Positions 21,098 through 33,533 of a DNA stretch of 64,000 nucleotides are shown one piece after another; the first letter of the stretch is position 1; each line of letters opens with the position of its first letter. Below the pieces are notes generated by a model, which worked only from the letters and a program-made list of their open reading frames with translations, was not told where the DNA came from and searched no databases. A program made the translations under genes and the position numbers. Origin of the DNA: Purpureocillium takamizusanense. Taxonomy: Eukaryota; Ascomycota; Sordariomycetes; Hypocreales; Ophiocordycipitaceae. The stretch lies in NCBI RefSeq assembly GCF_022605165.1, contig NC_063069.1:1-64000 (forward strand), written 5' to 3'.

Positions 21098-23335
21098 ATG
21101 TCGTCTAAGCTACGGGCGTGCGATGCATGCTACAAGCGAAAGGTATCTTCAATCTTTGAGCCGCGCCCTACGCCGATGCATCTCCCGTTTAGTGCGAGTC
21201 GATACGGTGGATTCTCATTGTTCACTTCACTCACACATGACTCTGTCAACTTTAGATTCAGTGCGACAGATCAAGCGCGACCGCTCAATGCAACTGGTGC
21301 TTTCATCATGACCTCACTTGTGTGACGGACGTGAATAGAGGCCGGAAAAGGAGACGCCAGTAGGTTTATCCACTCTAGCTTGTGGGACGGCCGTGATTGC
21401 CCATTACACATACGCTAGTCCTCTTTTCTAACTGAAATTCAGCTCAAAGGTCGACACAGTCCAGCTCCCCAAGTCACAACGCCCCAGGCTGGCCGGGGAT
21501 AACCCTAGCCATGTAAACAATCGCCAACGAGCTGCTCCGGGTATCATCGAGATGCCAGATGGCAAGGTAGAGGCCCCACACGACAGCTGTTTTACTCCTA
21601 CGGAGCCACGCACCTGCAGATTTTGCTGGCGTGATCTTTCGGGCCAGATGTCCCAAGTACACCCTCAACACAGTCCTCTCCGGTGTATCTACGCCGACAA
21701 CTTGATCTTGAGCTCTGCATGCGCGTCGCACAGCATCCCCCATCTGACATTCGAAGGAGAACAATGGGTTTTTTCCCAGACAGGAACGTGGCCGCGTTTC
21801 CAAGAAATCGAGGCCAGCATAGAAGAGTGCCCGGAAGTACCCACCAAAACAGCGACTACGATACCAAATGGATATACAACAGGGCAGGAAGCCAAGTTGC
21901 CTGAGCCATGGGCTGTGTGGTCTATGCTCCATGCACTGCTGAGCTCCAACTTCATGGTTGAGTTTCCCTTTGTCGACGCTTTCCTATTTGAAGAGGTCGT
22001 CAAACTTGCATACGCGTCCGATCCTTCAGTCACCCCTCTAGAACAAGCTAGAGCAAGGGCATGTCTTTTTGCCTTGCTCGCGTTTCTAGCAGTCCAATTT
22101 CCTGACTCGGAACAAACATCCCTTTTTGACAGCCATGCGTGCGCACAAGAGGCACGGGACTTCACGCAGCAGTTCCCGAATGACATGAGCATAATCACCC
22201 TGCAGACTCTTGTAACACTGGCAAGCATTATTACTGCCTCATCGCACAACTCAATGCTGATTCTTTGCAGTTTCTCAGGGAGGCATGTATTGGACACTTG
22301 CATGCTGCATCTGTTCATCATGCGATTGCATGCCGGTTGGTGTTTGCCTTGGGAGGACAAAGCCTACATTCCGCATCGCCTTGGCAGCATGAAGACACGA
22401 TGCTGGACCACGAGCGGCGACATCTCCGCATACTCTTTTGGACATGCTATGTGTTTGACAAGAATATCGCTTTGCAGATACGTCAGCCGCCCATTATCTG
22501 CGACGAATTCTGCGACCTTACTCTGCCGCCAGATTGGGATGGATATCGCTCAGTGTGCTACCCAGCCACAGCGAGCAGCCTCGCTTCGCCCTGGCTCGCC
22601 GCTAGCTTGCGTCTCAGCCTCATCAAGTCAAGGGTCTGGAAGCTCTGCTCCCGAATGAATCGTCTCATTTTCGATGCAGATGACGTACGCGAAATTCGTG
22701 AGCTGGATGAGGAGCTGGAAGAATGGCGCGGTTCATTGCCCATCCATGTACCGTCGGCGCTCTCTGAGCAGCGGGCAACTCAGCTGACCTCTGACCTTCA
22801 AGAGCCCTTTTATATTATAATGATCCGGCTCCATTTCGACTACTACCACATTTTACAAATTCTCCACGTCAGTTGTGGACGGTTCATGGTTGAGAAGGTC
22901 GATATTGCCTCTGAAAGCCGAATCTTGGGGCTACAATCTAGCCTCGATTTGTCGTTGCAGGCCAGCCGATCAATGGTCACGTTGGGGTGTGCTAGCGCAG
23001 TTATGGATCGGGGCAAAGCATTTCGGTACGACATGGGCCGATACATGATAGTCATGGATACCTCACTGATCACTCACAGTCATTTTATGCGGGAACCTTT
23101 GCCTCTCATGATCTTGTTCTACAATCTCCTGAGAGACCCTTTTCATGAGGGCGCGATTCAAGACATGACCCTACTCAGTCAAGCACTAGAACTGATGCGA
23201 ACTCTGCCACAGCGGTGGAGCTTGACGTCGCAGGAGACAGGTCTATGGTGCCGACGACAGAAGTTCTTTTCGGAGCTGGATCGACTCGTGAAGTGTGCTA
23301 CAGATAGAGTTCGTGTCACTTCGAAAAGGTGTTAG
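21098..23335 (+). CDS. Zn2Cys6 transcription factor with fungal-specific regulatory domain
   Basis: Four exons: 21098..21142, 21256..21359, 21443..22211 and 22271..23335 (660 aa). Introns are 113, 83 and 59 nt; the second ends in CTAACTGAAATTCAG. The cluster is built across the first intron: CDACYKRK joined to IQCDRSSATAQCNWC and FHHDLTC, which gives C-x2-C-x6-C-x8-C-x2-C-x6-C, followed by a basic RGRKRRRQ linker. The central part matches the fungal_trans domain (CRLVFALGG, LRILFWTCYVFDKNIAL, RQPPIICDEFCDLTLP). It is the nearest pathway-specific-type regulator to the lipid/NRPS-like gene group that begins 4.3 kb downstream and may control it (inference). Confidence 0.85.
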
Positions 23336-26300
23336 CTGGCGTTTTCACTCTCTCAACAGATTTGACCAGGTGGCAGTTGAGTGCGCTGCGCTCAATGAGC
23401 ATCCTCGCCATCACTCTTGGAAACAGCTGCTGCGATAACCTGGAGGTGATATTTCCCATCACCGAGAGTCCGGATTGCGGATATTTTCGCTGCTCGTGAG
23501 AACGGACCGGGCTTCGTTCTTTCACTTAGTGCTTAGTGATTCGGATATTACATGAGCTCCAAGTCTAAGTTACCTTACTAATGCTAATAGTAACCATTTA
23601 TCGGCAGCTTGTAAAAGAGATTCTAGCTCTCGAACAGGGCAGCAGGCAGCTTGAGCAGCCACGCAGCCACGCTTAGATGGTATGCGATGATTCATACCCT
23701 CGAGTGAGTCTGTGCTCCCATGGCTTGTGTCAAATGTGGTGGAGTACAATTTTGGAACATGCTATAAAGTCCGCGCATCACTGGTGGATGCTGTATATAT
23801 ATTTCTGGAGAATTTGATATGTGAAGGCCGAATCGGCAATTAATGGGATATGCACCTCCATAAAGTTTCAGATGCTGGATGGTTCAAACCCACCATCCTG
23901 CATACTGGTCAAGCCAACAGACGTTCCATCAAGTATGCTGACAAGCACACTCCCGGGAAGGGTACTTCGATAAGAAGTGCGGCAGTGCTTGGAATACCGG
24001 TGTCTACGACGCGATCGGGAAAGACGATGGGAACAGGGCTGGTGCAGAGCGGTCGGATCCCCCCGAGTTTGTCCGCTCGAGGCGGTATTTGCCAGCATGG
24101 ATACCTCAACGATCACTGAAGGTCAACTCGCCACCCAACACGAAACAGCCGAGAGCACAGTTCTGCAAGACGCGAATCACTTCAAGACACGTTGTTCCCG
24201 GAGAACCACCAATGCGGACGAGTCACGTAGTGGAACGTGATGTACCTGCCTCTGGCTGATGTATGGAGAGAGGAAGAGCACCGCGAAAAGAATTACCCAG
24301 CTGCGCCAGATCAATGCTGTATGACGTCGTGTGTTCAATACGAGTGAGGCGACCACCACGTATCAACATACGATGACCTCAAAGTCCTCGTCGCAGAGAA
24401 ATTGCCCCTCCCCCCCCTCCCCCCCCTTCCAGCAGTCGGGACTCAGGACTACCGAGCAAACCACCATCTACTGCTTCGCACTGATGCCACAGCAGCCCCA
24501 GACACCCCCCAGGACAATCGAGGGCAGCTGTGGCAGTTCAGTCAGTGCTGGGGTGTCAATTGAGACGGGTACAATGAACAGCCTCTAACGGACGTTTGAA
24601 GGATGTTGGCGGGGCTGGCTGCTCGAAGAAATCATCACGTCAAGGGTCAATGCCACCAACGTGGAGGCAGCGGTGAACGAGCCAGTCGCTTTTGTCGGCA
24701 GGATCGTGACAATAGGCAAACGTCACCCCCCCCTCCCCCACATACCCGGGTTTCGCGACTTGCTCCAAGACAGGTCTGGGCTGTGGTACGACAGAAGTTC
24801 AACCCTGTCTGTTGCAGCAGCCCAGGTGGAACCCGAGTCAGTGTAACGAGAGGCCCGCCGAAACGAACCCCCAGTTTGTCACGATGATGCAGTTGAAACA
24901 GTGATTGGCACGCGTTGCGGCGCAGTCGCTTGACATGGGCATGTGCCTGCGTCGGGAAGTCTCGGTAGTCACCAGACGACGACGACGTGCGAGGTCAACG
25001 TCGTGTCAAACTTGTATGTAGAGTGAGTGGGTGGGCACTTTGTCCTGCAAGGTCGTGTTATTCAGTGACCACATGCAGCCTAGCTCCGCAGCCACAAACG
25101 CTGCTCTCCACGCCAGACCCCGGGCGTGTGCGGTGGTGTGCAAGAGGGCTTGACGAACGGCAAGTTCACATCCAGTACGTACATACAGTACTCCCTTACT
25201 TTCATGCATGCATGCAGCCAAGTGAGTCGTACTGAAACACGACTCTTGGCAACATTCGTGTGTAGGGATCGCGACACAGAAAGTATGCTTATTATTTATG
25301 TATGGCAGGGCCGCACCGCCCACGCTGCATCGAGCACAGCTGACGAGACTTTTGCCATGGGTCTGCACGTATCTTTGACTACTACTCCGTACTTATATTG
25401 TGGTTAGAATCTGCATTTCGCATCACGGGAGTCGCGCTCGGCAGTTCCAAGTCCAATCCGAACCCTGTCGCGCACACCTAGAGTAGACGGATTGATTACC
25501 CGCACACTAGAGTAGACGGATTGATTACCGACACAGCCCGCGCACGTGGGGGCATGAAGATGGATGGGTCATGTTGACATCGGGAACTACTCTCACTACC
25601 CCACTATTATATCCGGCATCTTGGGCCCCTGATCCCGGCAAAAAGGGGGGCGAGGAGGCTGGGGGGGAGGGGGGGTGGTTGTGTCGATTTGACACAACTG
25701 TCGCAGCGGGGCATTTCCGCGCTCTGACAGCGCCTCGTGCACGGCCACCTCTGTTTCGGACAGCAAGTGACAGCTGGACCATGCAGCCGAGAACAGTCCA
25801 TCGATGTTGCCACGCGGAAATTGCGGAGCATTGATCCATTTCGGCATACTGCGCGAGCTATCACCAACAAGGCGCTGTGAGGAGACGGCAGTCCGTGATT
25901 GGCACACCACCAGCCTCGAAAGCGATGTCGGCATCTACCGTATTGGGGATCATCGCAGATTTGGAGGGAAACCCAGGCCATGGCAGCATACGTGGTAGCC
26001 CCCATGCGGTGCGAAAAAAAAAGCGCCGCCTTGACAGCACATCCAAAAACGCTCTCACTGCATTGCACAAGCTCAACACGCCCGATTTTCTGATAAAAAA
26101 AAGAGAAGCATTGAAGATTAATGGTAAACCTATAGTCTCATCTTTTTTTTTGTACTCAAATACGTGTTGGGCTCGTCTTTCGACGGTCTTGACAAGAAGC
26201 TCACCCAGCGTTTCTGGCGTAAAGGCGGCGATTAATTTTCGCCCCGCATGGCCCCTTACTTGCCGACGAGGAGCAAACCTTCCAACCGCTCACTCGTCCT

Positions 26301-26369
26301 TTTCTTGCGCAAAAGCCTGTTCCTTCATGACGGAAACCTCGGGACCTGCTGAAAGTTGCTAGAATTATA
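23336..26369. other. Intergenic, no recognisable gene
   Basis: About 3 kb with several homopolymer C/G tracts (near 24410, 24727 and 25660-25675). Overlapping frames on both strands carry no motif. It contains the 30-bp tandem duplication at 25471-25529. The right end, toward 26350, may be an extension of the oxidoreductase relic. Confidence 0.45.
25471..25529 (+). repeat. Tandem duplication of about 30 bp
   Basis: Two adjacent copies (30 and 29 bp) of a unit that begins CGCACAC and ends TAGACGGATTGATTACC. They differ by one inserted C. The near-identity points to a recent event. Confidence 0.9.
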
Positions 26370-27180
26370 AGGACCTCATGATCTTCGTAACCAGCTGACT
26401 GAGAACATCAACCTCCTTATCTGTACCCTCCAGTGCAGCCGCCATTGCTGGCGGACCACGGAGGAACACCCTATTATCCTGCCTTGGCATGGATCCCGCC
26501 ATCTCATCGAGTAGCTCTCTTGTGACAGTGCCCTTTCAGTAAGGCGATCAATGCGGATCGTTTTCGACGTACAAAATTTGAGTCAATCTGGATGGCAATC
26601 TTGGATACGCCTAATTTCCTTCTCCCGGATGACATCTTTGTCGGACTTGACGCGGTATAAAATCGTTGCGGCCGTTTTGTTAGCTGGGTTGCTAGATATA
26701 AATACCCTGGACAAGTGGATAGACTGGCGTTGTGCTACTGCCTCCAGCAATTGCCGTGATGTGTTCATACCCGTTGGGCCACCACTGGCAACCCCCCGTG
26801 TCGGCAACAAAGCGTAACCTGCCTTCTGGATGTAAGGCGTGGATAGTTACCCTGACTTCTCACCAGGACAGCACTTTACCAGTAGATCCAAGAGACCGCG
26901 GCTATCTAACCCGGTTATGCTTCGCCAAACCAAGACATGTACTACTTAAATATTGGCCTGGTGCTGCAAGCCTGAGAATGGGGAGCTATTCTCCTTTCGG
27001 CGATGACATGGTCATGATGGCACCTTGTTTTTGTTGCGTGAGCTCGTATGTTCATGACGTCCGGCAAAGAGATATCTGACACTTCACATGCCAGGGGCAG
27101 CCCACTGATTGCATCGTTCTGAGGGGCAACCTGTATCGCAAGCGCCTCGTGTCATGGCCAATGATCTCCGAGCTCTCACA
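26370..27180 (-). pseudogene. Relic of a FAD/NAD(P)H oxidoreductase (cytochrome b5 reductase-like)
   Basis: Reading the - strand in successive frames recovers the parts of an FNR-type reductase in the right order: IIGHDTRRLRYRLPL (FAD-binding start), GLPLACEVSD, APGQYL, then EVRVTIHALHPEGRLRF, SGGPTGMNTSRQLLEAV (the GGxG...P pyridine nucleotide motif), HLSRVFISSNPANKTAATILY and DNRVFLRGPPAMAAAL (the CGPPxM-like motif). At least three in-frame stops (TAG, TAG, TGA) and several frame changes break it, more than introns can explain. It is a dead gene. It could once have served the neighbouring oxidative genes as an electron donor (inference). Confidence 0.6.
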
Positions 27181-27638
27181 GGTTAGAGACAGGAATCATG
27201 GATTGGTTCCAAACGCTACATGCGTGCTCCCGGTGTATAAACGAGCATTATTAACGCAGAAACTAGAATTGAGGCAGATAATTATACCACCATCGAGGAG
27301 TGAGGTGATCCAGTCGCGACCGATGGAGCAACTATAGCGAGGTCAAAGCTATAGTCGGCAGATTTAGATACCTGGTGGGTTCGAGGACGGAGTTTAACCA
27401 CTTAGTAGCCACGTATAGATATCACATTCAGGTGGTACCGTTTTTTATGAACATTGAGAGCCTCTAGTCGCTCTGAATACCAGACATTACAGCTAGCATT
27501 TGGCGGACAGCTAGAGTCTACGGATTCAGATATAACAATGCATTTAGGTGTGCGACGTGACCCTTTCACACCAACCACATATAACACGAATGTTGTTTAT
27601 CTAGCGATGCCCTCGGAATCTGTTATATCTGCAGGTAT
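27181..27638. other. Short intergenic region
   Basis: About 460 bp between the oxidoreductase relic and the 3' end of the amine-oxidase-like gene. Nothing recognisable is seen. Confidence 0.5.
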
Positions 27639-29322
27639 CTACATCGCCGCTTTCGATACATCTCTTCTTCCGTCCCGCGCGTCCTTGTGTGTCCACGACA
27701 GCTGTGACACAATGTCCGCAATGGTCTCCAATGGCTGGATCACAAGTGATTGAATAAGTGTGATGAAGACACGGATTGCGTAGTCGATGATGCTCAAGTG
27801 GGGTATCTTTCCTCGGCTAAACGAAGAGTCGATGATTTCAAATGGAAGTGTTGCACCTAGGTGATCCCGGGCTACTCGTAATCCGCTGCTGAAACCGTCT
27901 TCGTGGAAGCCGTAGTTCGTCCAGGCCCCGGCAAAGCTAATGCCTCTCTTGTTCTGGATCTTTTGTAACCTCCTCTGTGCGGCAACTGCCTTCGACGTGT
28001 ATATGGGGTGCGAGTAGTCGAAACGACCTTGGGTGAGTGCCGGCGTCGGTTCATGAAGAGGGTTGAGGGTTACCAAAACATGGCCAAACTGGTCCTTTGG
28101 AATATGTTGCAATGTGTTCATGTTATATGTCAAAGACACTACGTCAGTGGATGACTCTGACCGAGGAGAGAGTGTCATATAGTTCCAACTGCACCATGCT
28201 CCGCGTCTTTGGGGCATGTGAGTTAGGTCTGAGTGCAAAACAACCTCATTCTTTGATGTCTTAAAGCATGAGAGTATCGATCTCTCCTCATCTGTCGCTG
28301 CAGAGCCCAGTATCGACAGCGCTTGGTCACCATGCGTAGCCAAAATAACATGGTCAAAGATTTGCGGTTCATCATTCGTCGTGTAAAGCGAAATGTGTCC
28401 GTTGTGATTTTCCACACGCTTCACCGGGGTGTTTAGGAACACATGATCAGTTGGAAAGTCGTCCATCACAGCATCGATATAAGCCCTGGACCCATTTTTT
28501 AAAGTGAGCCACTCGGGCCGGGAGGAGAGCGCTGAGAGGTTATGATGGTTCCATCTTTAGACGCGTTAGATAGCTCGTGAGCTGCCGCACGGGGCCAGGG
28601 ACTCACAAAAATCGGATAAGGGTGAGAACAGGAAACTCATCCATGCATGTTTTGGGTTTTGTGCTCCATACTGATGCAGTGATTGGTATCAGATAACCAT
28701 CCCGAAATGCGTGAGAGTAGCCGTGGCGATCCAGATAAGCGCCAATGCTCTCATCGTTGCCGGGATCGTCTTCGCTCTCGCTTTGAGACTCCTCTTTGGA
28801 GTTGATCAAGACATCCAGAGCAAATTGATTGAACCGAAGGACATCGAATAACATGCGCCACATCCGGATGGAGAAGAGGTTCTTGGCCTGGCAGAACACA
28901 GATCGCAGACTTTTCCCACCCCATTCAAACGCCCCGTAGTCTCTTGACACGCCGAGAGCCATATCAGTCACCTCAGTGGCAACGTTCAATAACTTCAAAA
29001 ACCGGATGAAGTTTGCTATGAGGTGTCAGTTGGGCTTAGCTATGATTTACCATTTCGGCTTCCTTCCAGCTGTCTCGGGAATGGCATCGTACTCACGATA
29101 AGTAGCCGTATTCAGCACGATAAACCCCGTATCGACCCCTACCGAGTATTTCCCATTCTGCCACTGAACCGTGTTGGAGTGGCCGCCGAGCCGAGCGTCT
29201 GCCTCGTATAGGTAAACATCGTGTACTGTGTTCTTCAAAGCCCACACAGCTGCAATGCCAGAGCAGCCGCTGCCGACCACGGCAACTCTCTTGGCTGCAG
29301 GAATCTCAGTAGCAGGACTCAT
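27639..29322 (-). CDS. FAD-dependent amine-oxidase-like oxidoreductase (fatty-acid-modifying type)
   Basis: Three exons: 29322..29097, 29015..28607 and 28554..27639 (516 aa), with introns of 81 and 52 nt. Residues about 12-30 form the FAD dinucleotide fold (VAVVGSGCSGIAA), then EADARLGGHSNTV and VDTGFIVLNTATYPNF. The middle holds MALGVSRDYGAFEWGG and FRDGYLIPITASVWST. The C-terminal flavin motif is ISFAGAWTNYGFHEDGFSSG. The C-terminus carries a hydrophobic stretch (AIRVFITLIQSLVIQPL) that may bind membrane. In bacteria, close relatives lie next to CFA-synthase-like methyltransferases in lipid-modification operons, and here too such a gene lies 2 kb away. It is expected to act as a flavin oxidase or desaturase on a lipid chain; the true reaction is unproven. 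The start at 29322 is chosen because it directly precedes the FAD fold. Confidence 0.9.
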
Positions 29323-29821
29323 GATGGGAAAAAGCGATTCAAAGAGTGGCAGCGTTCGAGCTGGACTCGCGGATGATGAGCAATGCAAATATGACGAGAT
29401 ATTCCTCGAGACAGACATATAAGCACTAAAAATGAAGTCTTGAGGCCGATACGACGTCAAGGGCAATTGTGACACGATCGGGTGCTGAGGGGCATTTCTG
29501 CACCTTTTGAGTCGTCATCACTTCGGCCATGCCCGCAATAAGCTTAGTGCAGCAAGCATTGCTGGTCATGTCTTGGAAGGCCCGAGACGTCGGGCGGTCA
29601 CCGCCCACAATCTTTTTCGGATTGCCGAACCTGTTCCCAGGTAATGAATGACTATATGGCTTCGGCTTCGAATCTCTTCTCTATTGACTGAATTACGCTA
29701 GCGCTTGTGTTTCTGCTGTTCAGCGACTGAACGAGCTAAGACGCCATCCCCTGCCTTTTGACGCTGGAGGTGACGCTCTCCATTAGTGTGGCTGCTGATG
29801 GTAATTGATTGTTGGGCTCGC
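29323..29821. promoter_or_regulatory. Bidirectional promoter between flavoprotein and methyltransferase
   Basis: 499 bp between two divergent start codons. No coding sequence is seen. A shared promoter would tie these two lipid-modifying genes together. Confidence 0.5.
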
Positions 29822-31161
29822 ATGATGGACTACGGTGAGTTTTACTCCGCGACGTTGCTCAGTGTAAACTCCAGGGCTACTTACAGCCCCATATGTTCCC
29901 CGTGGTTTCTCGGCTGTGATTCCAGGTAGCTGACAGTTCGTGTCGCAGATTGGGCGATTGACGCGGGATATGTCCCTGAGACCATTATTAGATTTGGCAC
30001 CAGACGGATACAGCAGGCACAAGAGGCAGCAATCGCGAAGAGGACACTAACAGAGGCGATGAGTCAGAAACTAGAATATGTTGCAAAATTGCGCTCCCAG
30101 CCCATCGCGATACAGACAACCACTGCCAATGAGCAGCAGTACGAAATCGGCACAGGCGTGTTTGAGGCATTCCTCGGCCCTCGCATGAAGTATTCATGCT
30201 CGCTGTTCCAAACGGGACAAGAAACGATTGCGGAAGCGGAGACGGCGATGTTACAGACATACGCATCAAGGGCGGAATTTAAAAACGGCATGAGTATCCT
30301 TGACCTCGGGTACGTAAGCTTCGCTCACCATGAAACGCATCTCCCTTTCCCGCGACTAACAACAAATGATATAGATGTGGTTGGGGATCAGCAACGCTGT
30401 TTTTCGCAGAACAGTATCCAGCATCTAGAGTGACTGGGCTATCCAATTCAAGGACCCAAAAAGACAAGATAGTTGCCGAAGCGGCAAAACGAAACCTGAC
30501 AAATGTTGAAATCATCACGGGAGACATCGCAGAATACAATTTCGAACCTGAGCAATTCGATCGCGTGGTTTCCGTCGAGGTAATGACGCTTCTGCGGACA
30601 GCAGGTTGCAATGAGTGACACATCGCTAACGACGATTACGCGGAAGCTATTTGAACACATGAAAAACTACGAACTGTTAATGGCCAAAGTTGCTACCTCC
30701 CTCAAACCGGGTGGCAAGCTTTTCGTCCAGATCTTTTGCCACAACAGCACACCATACGACTTCGATGAGGGTTGGATGTCCAGATATTTCTTCGCCGGCG
30801 GTACCATGCCCTCTGCGGACTTGCTGCTGTATTTCCAACGTGACCTACAGATACAAAAGCAGTGGTGGGTGAATGGATCAAATTACGCAAGAACTTTACA
30901 GGTAGGTTCTCTTCAATTGACTATCAGCGCGTTGGCGATGCTTTTGCTGACCTGCTACCGTCCGGTCAGTGTTGGCTTTCGGCGCTCAGGAACAACAAGC
31001 AACAGGTATGGCCGCATCTTGTGGAAACGTACGGAGAGAGCAATGCCTCGTCTTGGTATAATCGGTGGCTTGCGTATCACGCAGCGGGGTCCGAACTTTT
31101 CGGGTTTGGCGGCGGCGACGTCTCAGGCACCTGTCACTACCTGTTCGGCAAGCCCGAGTGA
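29822..31161 (+). CDS. SAM-dependent methyltransferase, coclaurine N-methyltransferase/CFA-synthase-like
   Basis: Five exons: 29822..29834, 29949..30309, 30375..30579, 30647..30901 and 30970..31161 (341 aa), with introns of 114, 65, 67 and 68 nt. The first exon is tiny (MMDYD) and is the least certain. The protein has [12 protein letters not shown], the SAM loop [31 protein letters not shown], the acidic [15 protein letters not shown], and [25 protein letters not shown] and [14 protein letters not shown]. These are hallmarks of the coclaurine N-methyltransferase branch of the cyclopropane-synthase fold; fungal members are uncharacterised as far as I know. Its substrate may be an amine or an unsaturated lipid. 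It is convergent with the CFA-synthase-like gene, with 82 bp between the stop codons. Confidence 0.87.
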
Positions 31162-31243
31162 TGATGAAGTCTTGGGACATATATAGTGTATATAGTTCAA
31201 ATCGTGTACTTGAACCGCAAGCCAGGCAGCGCGGCACAACAAT

Positions 31244-32864
31244 CTATAGCGGTATTCCTTCCGCAAGCTCCATAGCCCCGACTCTACCCACCGTTATGAT
31301 CACGTCGCCCAGAGTTCTAGTTAAAAAGCCGGCTTCGCAATACGAAAAGTAGTACTATCGTTAATTGAGCTTAGCAAATTATCCTTGTGCACTGTTGCGT
31401 GTTGGTGTAATGGTACTTACTTCCCATTTCCTGCGAAATACCTCACTGGCCTCATGAGATGTGGGTGATGAACGGTGATGCTGCATGGTGGGCGAAATGG
31501 TGCTGTCAAATTCCGTGATAAACTTTTCTCTCCACAGGCGCAGTGCTCTGGCGTAATGAGCTCCGATGTTCTCGATAGATTCAACAACCAATGTCCCTTT
31601 GGATTGCATAGTAATGTGATTGACCAACTCCGTCGTAGACGGCAAGTACCCACCGGGAAAGATGTACCGATCAATGAAGCTGCAAGATTGTGAGGTTAGT
31701 ACAGGAGCGTGAACGAAGTAACATGACTACGATTGAAGTGTCCTACCCGGATTTACCATCGCCGGCGGCGTGCAAAGCCTCTGGTATAGTAATGCATTGG
31801 AACATGGCAATGCCCGTGTCTGGGTTCAGCAGCGTATGAATGGCCGCGAAGTATTCCGCCAGGTGAGCTTTCCCCACCGCCTCTATCATTTCTATGGAAA
31901 TGATCTTATCAAATGGTTTTTCTGGCGTTGGTAGATCACGGTAGTCCATGAACTTGACCTCAATGCGATGAGCCAGGCCGGCTAGCTTGACCCTCCTTTC
32001 GGCCAGCTCTTTCTGCCTCCGAGACAAGGTTATGGATGTGATACGACAGCCGGTCTGCTTCACCGCCTCAATCGCAAAGGAGCCCCAGCCAGTTCCAATC
32101 TCGAGAACATGGTCCGATGCCGCTATTCTTGCTCCCTGGATGAAGCGTTGAAGCTTCCGATGTTGTGCATCCTGTAAGCTTTCCACCTCTCCTCTCGGCT
32201 CTCTAGCGGGGGCAGTTCGCCAGATAGGACAAGAGTACGTCATGTCCTTGGAAAGGAAAGCGGCGAACATGTCGTTGCTTATATCATAGTGAGCGGCCGT
32301 ATTGAGCAGTGAAGTGGCACGTGAGTTGGTCGGCCGCCCTATCGTGGCGATGGCCGACGGCAACATGGAGAAGACGGTTTCGCCGTTGCCAAGCTCTGCT
32401 CTGTTGCTGATGAAAAGCTGGCAGGGACAGGGGCTGTAAATATGGATTCGTGAGAGCATTGGGTGGACGATTGGCGCACACACCTGAAAGAAGGCAGTCA
32501 AATCATTGCATTCAACGTCACCCAGCATGTAGCATTCAGCAAAGCCAATGTCGGCAAGGAAGAGTAGTCTGGACCAAAAAGCCTCGCTTTTGACAACCAG
32601 CTCAACATGGAGTGAGGGAGGAACGCTTGCGCCGCCGGCAGCCTCGTGGTCCTCACCAGTCAACGGGCTGTGACCGAAGACGTGCTTGGTGGCGCGACTC
32701 TCATCGATGACAAGTAGGCTTCCAGTCGTGATACGCGCGAGGATGCGCAGCACCGCCAGGCGGGACAAATGGGCTGTCCATGGCTGCGCCCACCAGAGAA
32801 GCCTTGCCGTGACTGCCTCCAGTGTAGAAGTAATCTGGGCTGCCATGTCGCTGTGATGCTGCAT
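31244..32864 (-). CDS. Cyclopropane-fatty-acid-synthase-like methyltransferase
   Basis: Four exons: 32864..32484, 32417..31747, 31679..31421 and 31354..31244 (473 aa), with introns of 66, 67 and 66 nt. Each join rebuilds conserved sequence. Motifs: LLFLADIGFAECYMLGDVEC, NTAAHYDISNDMFAAFLSKD, MTYSCPIW, the SAM loop VLEIGTGWGSFAIEAV, KIISIEMIEAVG, then FIDRYIFPGGYLPS, RALRLWREKF, VFRRKWEYYFSYCEAGF and the C-terminal TRTLGDVIITVGR. This is the layout of enzymes that add a methylene or methyl group from SAM across an acyl-chain double bond of a phospholipid. An alternative start is 32846. With the amine-oxidase-like and coclaurine-type genes it forms a compact three-gene lipid-modifying group. 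Confidence 0.92.
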
Positions 32865-33533
32865 CTGATGGTTGGATGCAGCTTGTGAAGCCCAACGACA
32901 CCGGCAAAGGGTCTGGCAATAGCCGAGCCTGGGTGTATGAATGGATGTCGGGCGCGATTTATCGCGGTAGGGCCACGGCTCCTGCAGGTCCCGGAGGGAG
33001 GCTCCGGGAACTTCTCTTTTGGGTACGGGCCGAGCAAGAACCCTTGTTGGCGCTGTGGCGGACTAGTAAGTTTTTTCTTTTGGTTTTGTTCACAATGACA
33101 TGTTGTGTATCGTGACCGAACAGGACATGCAAGACATGGCAGCTTTCTGGCAAGACTTATTGACGACGGACAGCGCACCAAAGTGCCGCTACGGGTATCA
33201 CAGCGGCTCGCCGCGACGCATTTGGATTGCATTGAGTTTGTTGGCTGTGAGCCGCCATACGCCTCCGATGGGAAGTTTGGCTTCTTTTCTTTTTCTCATC
33301 ACAGACGGCTAGTGCTCACGTCAGATCAAAGCGGGCTAATAACGTAATGCCACAGTTTACACCGCTGAAAGCGAACCCATGCGTGTCTCCGGGGGATGCC
33401 GTGTCACTCACTGTCTGGTAGCGAGGCGAGGCAAGGCGAGATCACGGGCGCTGCCACTGAGCCTGGGCGACAAGAGCTTGAGGCGAGAACTACGCTAATG
33501 ATAACATCCGCTCGCACCAGCAGAGTTTATTAT
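32865..33533. other. Intergenic region
   Basis: About 670 bp holding the promoter of the CFA-synthase-like gene and the 3' flank of the NRPS-like gene. No gene is seen. Confidence 0.5.
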
